Positions 28,527 to 36,530 of a stretch of 64,000 bases of DNA are shown here, piece after piece. Every line of letters starts with the position of its first letter. Positions within the stretch are counted from its first letter, which is position 1. Under the pieces are notes generated by a model, which was not told where the DNA came from, ran no database searches, and was given only the letters and a program-made list of their open reading frames with translations. This DNA is from Zunongwangia profunda SM-A87 (GTDB taxonomy: Bacteria > Bacteroidota > Bacteroidia > Flavobacteriales > Flavobacteriaceae), in the NCBI RefSeq assembly GCF_000023465.1, contig NC_014041.1, positions 2,300,001 to 2,364,000 of the forward strand, in the 5' to 3' direction. Both the position numbers and the translations under genes were made by a program.

Positions 28527-28895
28527 CTATTTCATTAAAATTGGGAGATTTTTAAAATTTAATAAACTCTGCCAATTACGATTAATAAGTTCTTTGTCAT
28601 ACTGAAATTTAGTTTTGCTAAAGAGTTCTTTAAGATTCGTTTTATCGGTTAAGGAGATGCTTAATATTTGGTGCATTTCATATGGTGCTGTTTCAATCCC
28701 TTGAAAAATAGTTCTACCTGCCAGCGGTTTTTATAAATTTCGACAACCTGTAGGGCTGAAATATGGGTAACATTATTCAAGAAAAAAACTCAAGTTCTTG
28801 CTCCTGATCCCAGTATTTGACCAAGCGAAGCGGTTCGGGATAGTACTGTTTCGGATACAAGACAGTCAATTCAATCATCTTTAATCGTTTCACTC
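28527..28895 (-). pseudogene. IS4-family transposase remnant
   Basis: Reading the minus strand from about 28890 gives MIELTVLYPKQYYPEP then LRLVKYWDQEQELEFFFLNN and IYKNRWQVELFFKGLKQ. The last contains the Y-x2-R-x3-E-x6-K signature of IS4 transposases. The frame then shifts after KQHHMK into QILSISLTDKTNLKELF and NWQSLLNFK, ending at a TAG at 28527-28529. N-terminus and both ends of the element are missing. An old insertion within the cassette region. Confidence 0.8.
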
Positions 28896-28950
28896 AATGG
28901 TTAAAAAGTGATCCTTATGAACAATTTGTCGGGTCTTAACTGAAATAAAG

Positions 28951-29133
28951 TTGGTAACAGGAGTCGATGTCGTTCAAATTCAATATACTTTAATAAACCA
29001 AACACACGCAAAATCATTTACCTACGGATTAGGAACAAGTTGGGACAATAGACCAATGGGTACAATCACACAGGAAATAAAGTTTACGGAGGATATAAAT
29101 TATAATAAATTATCCCCACAAGGAAAGGGGTAA
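28951..29133 (+). pseudogene. Toxin-tip remnant 3
   Basis: An open frame of 60 codons from a TTG (QIQYTLINQTHAKSFTYG, LGTSWDNRPMGTITQEI) has no anchor and no credible start. It sits directly before a lipoprotein gene, as toxin tips do in this region, and directly after transposase debris, which may have cut off its 5' part. No family is recognised. Confidence 0.4.
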
Positions 29134-29173
29134 TTAATTTTTATAGGACTAATAATTTTATGAAACCTATTAG

Positions 29174-29554
29174 ATGAAATTAATATCAAGATTTATTATT
29201 TGCATTTCAACAATTATTTTTACCTCTTGTAGTCTTAATATTGAAAGAAAGATCTACGGATCTTACTATTTAATTTCTACAGATGTAGATAATGATACTA
29301 ACATTTCTGTAAGACTATATGATGGAAATTATCTAGGTAAAATCCCAAATCAAGTAGTTGAATATTCATTAACCTCAGATTTTATATTTGCAAAACAGCA
29401 AAACTATAGGTACAGAACTTCAAAGTTGGAAAACGAAGTCAATTATTATATTTTAGAATTAAGCACGGGAAATGTTATTAAATATGGTTTTGAAGAGTTT
29501 GAAAATTTTGTAAAAGATGAAAATATTAAAAATCTGGAATGGGAACATCCTTAA
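29174..29554 (+). CDS. Small lipoprotein, immunity-type
   Basis: A 126-residue protein with a signal peptide and lipobox ending IIFTSC (Cys about 19). The mature part is beta-rich (KIYGSYYLISTDVD, IPNQVVEYSLTSDF). It occupies the immunity position after a toxin-tip remnant and before Rhs anchor 3. Family not recognised; a role as immunity lipoprotein is inferred from position only. Confidence 0.65.
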   Translation: MKLISRFIICISTIIFTSCSLNIERKIYGSYYLISTDVDNDTNISVRLYDGNYLGKIPNQVVEYSLTSDFIFAKQQNYRYRTSKLENEVNYYILELSTGNVIKYGFEEFENFVKDENIKNLEWEHP

Positions 29555-29656
29555 TAGCTATAATACTGATTTATATAAAATCAAAAATATAATGAATAAT
29601 GTAAATGGTAGCTTTTTAATAAGTAAATTTTTTTCGGTTTTATAACCCTTTTATTC

Positions 29657-30384
29657 TTGTGCCGGGTGGGAAACCAATCTGAATACCGGTATAAATATCA
29701 GGGGCGGGAAAAGGATGCTGAAACGGGGATGGAAGCCTTTGAACTGAGGATTTATGATAATCGTATAGGACGATGGATTAGTACAGACCCTGAAGGAGAG
29801 TTTTATGATATAATTGAATATGAAGGAGGATCATTAGATGGAACTACGGATTTTGTTGTAAATCCTTATATAAAAGAGAGTTTTAATTTTTTCGAAGACA
29901 ATGATTTATTATTAGAAGCTACTATAAAAAGAGTAGGTATAGGAGAATGGAAATACAGTTCAGAAGCAATAATACCAGGTCATTATGAAGAATTATTACC
30001 TATTCCTCCTCTATGGAAAGCTTCTAAATACTTTAATTGGGGGGAATATTTGGTAGAGCTCAATCTACTGGTACTAGGGGACATCAATTCGTAAGTAAAG
30101 TAATAGGATATAGATATGCACTAGACCCAAGAGTTTCAAAAGTTACTTTTGACTTGGGGTATAAAAGGCTATTAGGAGTTGGAGGTTTTAAATATTGACC
30201 TAGACCCGATGTAGGTGTATTATTTAAAAATGGGACTGTTAGAATCTATGAAGTGGCTTCGAAGACAGATATTACAAAAATTTCACTTAAAATAAATAAT
30301 GATTTTATGCTAAAAAATGGCATTCAAGGAACTACAAAAGTATCAAACATAGCTAAATTTTGGAATAGCATTCGGCCTAAATAA
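29657..30384 (+). pseudogene. Rhs C-terminal REase-like toxin, frameshifted and with a stop
   Basis: From a GTG at 29657: Rhs anchor NQSEYRYKYQGREKDAETGM then DNRIGRWISTDPEGE, then a tip. At the G6 run 30039-30044 the frame breaks; one extra G restores FNWGGIFGRAQSTGTRGHQF. The restored frame continues to a TGA at 30196-30198 and beyond it reads PRPDVGVLFKNGTVRIYEVASKTD (about 30199-30270), ending at 30384. The PD...E-x-A-S-K pattern looks like a PD-(D/E)XK nuclease core. Two lesions make it non-functional as written. The immunity-type gene follows 7 bases later. Confidence 0.78.
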
Positions 30385-30391
30385 AAAATAT

Positions 30392-31108
30392 ATGAAATTA
30401 TTTTCTAAAAAAGATCAGAAACAATACGATGTTTTGAAATTATTCAAAATTGTTAATAAGGAATTATCTAATTCATTTTTGTTTAAAGAGTGTATGCAAA
30501 TATGTTTAGATTTTTGTAATCAAAATATATCTGCTTATCCCGATTATTTTGATGTTAATTATGGAGATAAAATTTGGAACAGTTTCGATAAATATAAATC
30601 CGAAATTCAGAAAATGAACTTACAGAATATTATAGTTATTACAGCAATGCATAGAGCTTCTGAATCTATAATATCAATCTCCAATAATTTTTTTAATGAT
30701 TATGATGATAAAAAGGAAATTTCTTTTATAGAATTGTCATTAGCTATAAATATATCTTTTTTAAGTTCAGATAAACTTAATAAATTAATTGAGGAGATTT
30801 ATACAATTTTTAATTTTGATTATGGTTATGGATTAAATATGTCTAATGACTATGATTTTGAAACTGAGAAAAAACTAAAAAAATCTTTTTTTGGAACTAC
30901 TGTATCTAGTTCTATAGATCATGAAGATATTAATTGGCAAAAAAAAATTACTCAAATTAATAATGGTTATTTGAAAAAAATATATCCATATAATTTTCTA
31001 AATTTTTCACAACTTGATTCGCCAGAAGTTAAAAGTATTATTCATGATAAGAAAGGACTTTTATCAGAAATTAATGAGAAAATATACCTTCTTGAATGTA
31101 ATTGTTGA
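30392..31108 (+). CDS. Immunity-type protein after the REase-like toxin
   Basis: A 238-residue, lysine- and asparagine-rich cytoplasmic protein, predicted mostly helical (KKDQKQYDVLKLFKIVNKEL at the start, a FFNDYDDKKEISF segment mid-way). No family is recognised. Position 7 bases after the broken nuclease tip makes it the likely cognate immunity protein. Its frame is intact. Confidence 0.65.
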   Translation: MKLFSKKDQKQYDVLKLFKIVNKELSNSFLFKECMQICLDFCNQNISAYPDYFDVNYGDKIWNSFDKYKSEIQKMNLQNIIVITAMHRASESIISISNNFFNDYDDKKEISFIELSLAINISFLSSDKLNKLIEEIYTIFNFDYGYGLNMSNDYDFETEKKLKKSFFGTTVSSSIDHEDINWQKKITQINNGYLKKIYPYNFLNFSQLDSPEVKSIIHDKKGLLSEINEKIYLLECNC

Positions 31109-31155
31109 ATGTGAAATAATAAAGTCTTATTTCATATTTATTGCAAGGAGTTTAG

Positions 31156-31551
31156 GATGAATTTTCGGATAATACATTAAAAGATCCATATCTATCAATA
31201 GCAATAATTGATGATTTTGGATTGCTTTAAGCAGGATCTGGCGCAGCTAAAAATGTCAAATACGCTCCTAAGTTTTTAAGGGGGTTAAAAAGTACTGAAA
31301 TTGGTGCACAAGCAATGGATAAGGTTGCAGATATATCTAGTCGTATGAAAAATAATGATATCTGGTTAATGAATGAACCAATTCATACATATGTTCATAA
31401 TGGTAAAACATATATTTTAGATGGACATCATAGAATAGAAGCTGCTAAGCTAATTAACAAATCAATAGACGCTATAGAGATAACTTTTAAGAGAGCTAAG
31501 GAACTTTATGGAGATTTAATAAACCAAATACATAGAGGATTTTTTGATTAG
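31156..31551 (+). pseudogene. ParB-like Rhs toxin tip with a nonsense codon
   Basis: The frame open from 31156 reads DPYLSIAIIDDFGLL, a TAA at 31228-31230, then AGSGAAKNVKYAPKFLRGLK and, near the end, HTYVHNGKTYILDGHHRIEA. The DGHHR-x-EAA core is typical of the ParB/sulfiredoxin-like fold used as nuclease tips in polymorphic toxins. There is no Rhs anchor upstream; the preceding immunity gene ends at 31108. An internal ATG at 31315 would give a 78-residue fragment. The cognate 132-residue gene starts 4 bases after its stop. Confidence 0.72.
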
Positions 31552-31555
31552 AATT

Positions 31556-31954
31556 ATGAATAAGGAAATTATTACATATATAGAATTTATTAAAAAATTT
31601 GAAGGAAAACTAAATTCTAAATTTAAGATTTCAGGAAATATATGGGAAAGATCAGGAAAAGATTTTCCCAAATCAGGAAAGGTCGGAGATTACAAATATA
31701 GTTTCCACGGGGCTGGTTGTAGAATTGAAAATAATGGAATTATTTGTGAATATGATATTGCGCCGTTAAATGGAAAAAGCATAAAATTTTCTTTATGGAA
31801 GTTGGCGAATTTTATAAAAATACATCCTAAATTAGAGGAGAAAGAATTTTCTGATTTAGATAAAGAATTATCTTTCTTAGTACAAGAAAGATTTTTATCA
31901 AAATTAAAGATAGACGATATTGAAACATCTACATACCAGGTAGAGCTATGTTGA
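31556..31954 (+). CDS. Orphan immunity-type protein, copy 2
   Basis: The 132-residue product is the near-twin of the protein at 25512 (four substitutions: E to K, T to I, T to K, K to Q). I chose ATG 31556, which aligns with copy 1, over an in-frame TTG at 31544. It directly follows the ParB-like toxin remnant, which makes it the probable immunity protein for that tip. Its stop is followed by the same spacer and anchor as copy 1. Confidence 0.78.
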   Translation: MNKEIITYIEFIKKFEGKLNSKFKISGNIWERSGKDFPKSGKVGDYKYSFHGAGCRIENNGIICEYDIAPLNGKSIKFSLWKLANFIKIHPKLEEKEFSDLDKELSFLVQERFLSKLKIDDIETSTYQVELC

Positions 31955-32092
31955 TGACTTTTTATATTCTTAAACTTATTATTCTTTTTGGATATCGAAA
32001 TCCTTTAGAGAAAAAGATGCTGAAACAGGGATGGAAGCCTTTGAACTTCGACTATGGGATGCAAGAATTGGGCGGTGATTAACTACAGATCC
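31556..32092 (+). repeat. 537-bp direct repeat, copy 2
   Basis: This matches 25512-26048 without indels, through the immunity gene, spacer and Rhs anchor to ACAGATCC. It differs by a TGG to TGA change at the conserved GRW Trp of the anchor. Confidence 0.9.
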
Positions 32093-32706
32093 AGCTGTTT
32101 AATATAGTTCTCCATATTTAGGAATGGGGAATAATCCTATAAAGTTAGTAGATCTTGATGGTGGAAAGGCAGACGATTACTTTGAAAAAAAACTAGAGAG
32201 TACTTAGGTCGTGGAATAGCAGACGATATAAGTTACATATCTAAAGAAGATTGGGATGCCGGAAACTTGGATAATTTTACTACAAATGTGTCTCCTGAAA
32301 TAGAAGTGAAAGTATTGGAAAATTATGCAATCCTTCAGGTGGCTGGAGTACAGGACCGCCAGTCGAAAGAAATGAAAGGCAAGTACTGGTTATAAAATTT
32401 AACAAAGGAGATATAGGAAATCTTGTAAAGAACAGATGGGGTGTTTGTGCAATTATGCGCCACGAAGTGGTTGGCCATGGAAACGATTGGTTAGCTGGAA
32501 TACCGTATGATTACCATGATTCTAAAACTTTTTGGGCTTGGGGAAAAAGAGCGACTCATAAAGAAATTCATTCAAAATTTTGGCCAAAAATTTCCTCAGG
32601 ATTTAAGCAATGGCTATATGACGTATACGGTAGCGTTCCTTATGTTTTACCTATTAATCAAAGAATGCAATATTTTGGAAAATATGATGGTTTTAAAATT
32701 GACTAG
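32001..32706 (+). pseudogene. Rhs C-terminal toxin remnant 6, heavily decayed
   Basis: Anchor 4 (EKDAETGMEAFELRLWDARI then GR-stop-LTTDP) carries two stops: Trp to TGA at the GRW position and a TAA where other anchors have Gln in GQYSSP. The tip shifts frame at an A run after DDYFEKK and again near 32330. The last frame is open to 32706 and includes MRHEVVGHGNDWLAGIPYDY. The HEVVGH segment is not a proper HExxH, so I assign no activity. The immunity lipoprotein gene overlaps its end. Confidence 0.7.
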
Positions 32707-33091
32707 ATCAACTTATCTTTTATTAATTGCAACTATACTACTTTTTATTAGTTGTACGAAGGAAATAAATCATTATAAATTAGAAAAAGTCAAGGTTTTA
32801 ATGAATAGGGAACTTCCCACCCCTGACCAGTTAATTTATTTTGTTAATCCTTATATAGGTAAGATAGATGAAGTAGAATATATCGAAGTAATAGATCATG
32901 AGGGTAATGTTCTTGAAAAAAGACGTTCTTTTAAGCCTTATTATGAAGATACTACTGCTATTAAGTTTACTACAACAAAATTTATAGATAGTTACAATAA
33001 TTCACTCATGCTTGAAAATTTATTAAGTAAAGGAAAACTAAGGGTTGTTTATAAAGATGGGAATGTCCGTCTCTATGAGAGTGAAGAATAA
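32684..33091 (+). CDS. Lipoprotein, immunity-type
   Basis: A 135-residue lipoprotein starting at tandem ATGs (32684/32687) with signal LLLIATILLFISC (lipobox Cys about 24). The longer open frame from 32507 is an artefact overlapping the toxin tip. The mature part contains VKVLMNRELPTPDQLIYFVN and IDEVEYIEVIDHEGNVLEK. It overlaps the last 23 bases of toxin remnant 6, as a cognate immunity gene would. Family unknown. Confidence 0.65.
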   Translation: MMVLKLTRSTYLLLIATILLFISCTKEINHYKLEKVKVLMNRELPTPDQLIYFVNPYIGKIDEVEYIEVIDHEGNVLEKRRSFKPYYEDTTAIKFTTTKFIDSYNNSLMLENLLSKGKLRVVYKDGNVRLYESEE

Positions 33092-33361
33092 TCGGCATAT
33101 TTTATGGAATGGAAAAGCTTAAGAATCTTAATAGGCTTCTTTTTTAGAATACATATCATGCACCTTTGAATCTCGAATGAGTGCATTTAGGATGGTTAAG
33201 AAAGATATTAGCTAATGTTTAATTGTGGGGATAGGTTATAATTTTCACCGTATCGGGGTTAAGTATCATATTGAAAGAAACTAGCCCATTAGCCAATTTT
33301 TCAGACATAAATAGTAGGCTTAAGTTCATAAAGCTCATACTACTAAACTCGGGTGCCAATA

Positions 33362-33526
33362 CCGGGTAGAGAGAATGATGCTGAAACAGGGATGGAAGCC
33401 TTTGATATTCGCCTATGGGATGCAAGAAATGGGCGATGATTAACTACAGATCCAGCTGTTCAATATAATTCTCTATATTTAGGAATGGGTAATAATCCTG
33501 TAATCAGAGTTGATCTAGTTATATGA
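33362..33526 (+). pseudogene. Rhs anchor 5, toxin tip lost
   Basis: The frame reads PGRENDAETGMEAFDIRLWD then ARNGR-stop-LTTDP and YLGMGNNPVIRVDLVI, ending at TGA 33524-33526. The Trp of GRW is TGA, as in anchor 4. No toxin tip remains: the stop overlaps the ATG of the next lipoprotein gene (ATGA). Confidence 0.75.
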
Positions 33527-34073
33527 AGAAAAGTTTATTTGTTTTAGTCTTAGTATTTATTTCATGTCAAAAAAAAATCATCAAAAAAATAGTTGTGATT
33601 TCAGAGTTGAAATTTTATTATCCGATGAATTTAAAGATGATTATAAAATTGTATTAACATTTAAGGGTGAGATGAATCTTGTATTTGACTCTGCAAACTT
33701 TAATTTTGAAGATAAGCTTGATAAAAGAGTTGTTTTTTCAAGTCTTAAAGAGTTGACAGAGGGTTTAAAAGAAGATGCAATTATAATTGAAAATGAAGCT
33801 ATGGAATTTAGAAAATTTTCTCAAATGCCTATAGGTGTTGATTTTTTCTCAACCTATCTATTTCAAGATGATGATAGTATATATAATATAAGAATAGAGG
33901 AAAATGGAGAGAAGAAAATTTTGCTCAACAAGATATTTTCAAAGGAACATTTTTACATGAGTAAAAATACATTGCCAAAAAAATTAAGGTTGCACTATAT
34001 TTATTTTGTAAATAATAAAGCAAAACATTTAGCATCAAATTGGTTTCAACTACCCAAGAACTCAGAATTCTAG
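33523..34073 (+). pseudogene. Immunity-type lipoprotein split at an A9 tract
   Basis: The ATG at 33523 starts a lipoprotein signal (MKKSLFVLVLVFISC) whose frame runs into a stop after the A run at 33569-33577. The downstream frame (open from 33564, ending 34073) reads NHQKNSCDFRVEILLSDEFK to NWFQLPKNSEF. One more A would join them as FISCQKKNHQKNSCDF, giving a lipoprotein of about 183 residues. A cytosolic product from ATG 33564 (169 residues) is possible but would lack the signal. Slippage could restore the frame in some cells. Confidence 0.72.
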
Positions 34074-34440
34074 TACATAGAGAAATGTCGCGTCCGGAAT
34101 AAGAAATAATATAGTCGGTTCTTCAGAATCGAATCTCAATCTTGTTTCAATAATTTTGGTATCAGCATGCGGTATTCAAACAAAGTTAGAAATGATGAGT
34201 CCTAATTAACTCTCAAAATGTTTATGTATCAATTGGAACTATAAAGCAAGATTTAAGGCCTAATGTTAATTGAACCACCCATGTAAATTAGTTGAGGTAG
34301 ATATCAAAAATTGATAAGATTATGTTTTTTAATATAATTAAGCTTTGGATAGTTTAGAAACTTTGGAAACTTTATTATTAGCATGAATTGAAGAATTAAG
34401 TCTATATCTAATTAAACAGAATAAGGATAACCAATGACTT
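34074..34440. other. Non-coding stretch in the cassette region
   Basis: About 370 bases with stops in all frames and no recognisable anchor, hairpin or repeat. Probably decayed cassette sequence. Confidence 0.4.
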
Positions 34441-34764
34441 AATAAAAGAATACAAGTATTGGAGGTGCAATAGAAACTGGTAAAACTTTTTTTGTAGCTT
34501 ATAATTTTAAAAACACCCCTAACTATGATCACTTACTATTTAGAGGAGATTATTATTTTTCTTCATTTGGTGTGGATGCTAATTTAGCTATTTTTGGAGC
34601 AGGTTTTGGAATCCATGGCGCTATTGGAGATTGGGCTGTTTTTAGGAGGAAGAGGTTCTGGAGGTTGGGGAATTAGATTTAGTATTATTGAAGGATATTT
34701 GGGAGCTGGTTATGCTGTTCATTATTCTCAGTTTTGGAAAAAACCTCTTTCAATATTTGATTAG
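34441..34764 (+). pseudogene. Toxin-tip remnant 8, Gly-rich and frameshifted
   Basis: One frame reads IGGAIETGKTFFVAYNFKNT, FSSFGVDANLAIFGAGFGIH and AIGDWAVF; it then shifts near 34640 into LGGRGSGGWGIRFSIIEGYL and FWKKPLSIFD, ending at TAG 34762-34764. There is no anchor and no start. The Gly-rich amphipathic segment might be membrane-active, but this is not established. The second copy of the 171-residue immunity gene follows 40 bases later. Confidence 0.45.
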
Positions 34765-34797
34765 GAACTCCCAAACTCCCAATTTTAATTTTTTACT

Positions 34798-35625
34798 AAT
34801 ATAAATGAAAGTCAGGTTTGTAATCTTTACACTATTTCTCTTACTTATAATAATAGCTTATTTTTTTATAAAGTTTATTGCTCCAAAAATGACAGAGCAA
34901 GACCGAATGGAACCTGAATTATATTTTAATAGTTGTAATTATAACTTTAAAGCGAGAATTTTAGATCATCACCCACTTAATGCCTATACAGCAGGTGTTT
35001 TAAAATTAAAATTAATCAAAGGCGAGATCAATACTCATAATGAGTATATTAAAAATATTACAACTGGTACCTTCAATACTAGGGATAGTATTATGTATGC
35101 TTTTGCCACTTTTTATCCAGAAATAGTAAAAAAAATAGATGAAGGAATTCATCCCGTTATGATTGAAATGAATTGTAAATCAAGAGTAGCTAAAATATTT
35201 ATTAATCAAGAAGATTTTTTTAAAACCACAATTTACTACTATGGAGATCACAGCTTTAAAAAAAGAGCTTTTATAGATTTTTTAGAAGAAAATAATATTA
35301 AAAATGATTTATTTTGGTAAACTAGTTTTCTGCTAACGATTGACTTTGTCGAGTGCCGTAATAGCTATAGTAATCATAAGCTATGCTATAAAAGTTTAGC
35401 TTTTAGCTTTTTGAAGTAGTAAAGTATAAGTTTAATAATAAATAGGGTTACTTTAATACAATAATGTGAATCAATCTGAATACCGATATAAGTACCAGGG
35501 CCAGGAGAAGGATGCTGAAAAAGGTATGGGAGCATTTGAACTTCGACTATGTGATGCAAGAATTGGGCGATGGTTAACTACAGATCCAGCTGGTCAATAT
35601 AGTTCTCCATATCTAGGAATGGGAA
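34798..35625 (+). repeat. About 0.83-kb direct repeat, copy 2
   Basis: Repeats the immunity gene, the ACTAGTTTTCTGCTAACGAT spacer and the anchor of 26264-27090. Homology stops just after SSPYLGMGN, where the toxin tips begin. Confidence 0.85.
34805..35320 (+). CDS. Membrane-anchored immunity-type protein, copy 2
   Basis: The 171-residue protein differs from the 26271 product at about 14 positions. It has the same N-terminal helix and periplasmic domain. It follows toxin remnant 8, whereas copy 1 follows remnant 1, so the gene has moved with its downstream anchor rather than with one toxin. Confidence 0.75.
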   Translation: MKVRFVIFTLFLLLIIIAYFFIKFIAPKMTEQDRMEPELYFNSCNYNFKARILDHHPLNAYTAGVLKLKLIKGEINTHNEYIKNITTGTFNTRDSIMYAFATFYPEIVKKIDEGIHPVMIEMNCKSRVAKIFINQEDFFKTTIYYYGDHSFKKRAFIDFLEENNIKNDLFW

Positions 35626-35765
35626 ATAGTCCTATTAGCAGTAGGGTTAATCCTAATGGAGGTAAAGCTGACCACATTGAAGTCATAAAAAATAGAGATA
35701 AGATCGGCAAAATTACAGATAAACAATGCGACGGAATAGTGATCATTCATTTAAAGGAGGAATGA
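35466..35765 (+). pseudogene. Rhs anchor 6 with truncated tip
   Basis: A 99-codon frame from a GTG: NQSEYRYKYQGQEKDAEKGM, then LRLCDARIGRWLTTDPAGQY and GNSPISSRVNPNGGKAD, then a short tip IEVIKNRDKIGKITDKQCDG ending at 35765. The conserved LWD Trp is Cys here. The tip is too short to be a full toxin domain. An exported protein gene follows 72 bases later. No upstream Rhs core exists in the window. Confidence 0.65.
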
Positions 35766-35837
35766 TTTTAATGAGTTGTTGTTTCTCTATATTATAACTG
35801 ATCTGTTATTGTGGATGATCCGAAACAGGTGAACATT

Positions 35838-36290
35838 ATGACGAAATACTTTAAAATATTAGCTCTTTTTTTAAGCTTAGCTGTTTGTGCTCAAAATGTA
35901 ACTGAAATGAAAACACCTAAGGAAGCAAGTAAAAAAATTATAGAATTTCTTGAAAAGAAAAAATTTGTTCAACAGGCAAATCCAAATTTCTATCCAGGGA
36001 TAGCAGATGAAAAAATGCGACCAATTTTAGTTAAAAAAATAAATCTAATCGCTACTGATTTTTTAAACGTTGCAGAATCTAAAAATCCTACTGATATAAA
36101 GTATCAAAAGAAAATTGAAGTTGGACTTTCTAGGTTTACAGAAGTTTATATGGAGTTGGATACAGAAGACCGCGAAAAAATTTGTAATTACATCGAAGAA
36201 TTAATGGATATTGTCCATCTGGAAAGTTCTAATGGTCAATTAAATAAATTCATGTATGGTTTTGATCCTAAAAGCAAAATGATAGATTAA
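35838..36290 (+). CDS. Exported protein, immunity-type
   Basis: A 150-residue secreted protein. ATG 35838 gives a clean signal peptide (YFKILALFLSLAVCAQ); an upstream TTG at 35811 does not. The mature part is helical (PKEASKKIIEFLEKKKFVQQ, RFTEVYMELDTEDREKICNY). The family is not recognised. It is the last element of the cassette region and takes the immunity position after anchor 6. Confidence 0.62.
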   Translation: MTKYFKILALFLSLAVCAQNVTEMKTPKEASKKIIEFLEKKKFVQQANPNFYPGIADEKMRPILVKKINLIATDFLNVAESKNPTDIKYQKKIEVGLSRFTEVYMELDTEDREKICNYIEELMDIVHLESSNGQLNKFMYGFDPKSKMID

Positions 36291-36530
36291 GATAATTACT
36301 ATTTTTCCTAATTATTGGTATAATATAATTTATATGCGGGTATAATCAAATCTCAAATTGAGGCCCTCATGTACTTACCCTCATTCAGTTAGCCTTTTCC
36401 AGACTTTTTTGCACAACTGTTACTTAACTAAGATCCAGATTTCTTTGGCAATCGAAAATTGAAAAATTCCGATATTAGTCGATAGTTAGTGTAAAAACAA
36501 ATTTAAACATAATATGGTCCATACTATAAA

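Noticed and set aside
32507..32683. Long 5' part of the 194-codon frame ending at 33091
   Set aside because: It overlaps the toxin-tip frame and lacks a signal sequence; the lipoprotein starts cleanly at 32684.
32455..32706. Zinc-protease reading of HEVVGH in toxin remnant 6
   Set aside because: The spacing is HExxxH, not HExxH, and the frame is broken upstream.
25512..36290. Type VI secretion or prophage interpretation of the Rhs region
   Set aside because: No VgrG, Hcp, PAAR, capsid, tail or integrase gene is present; only core ends, tips and immunity-type genes.
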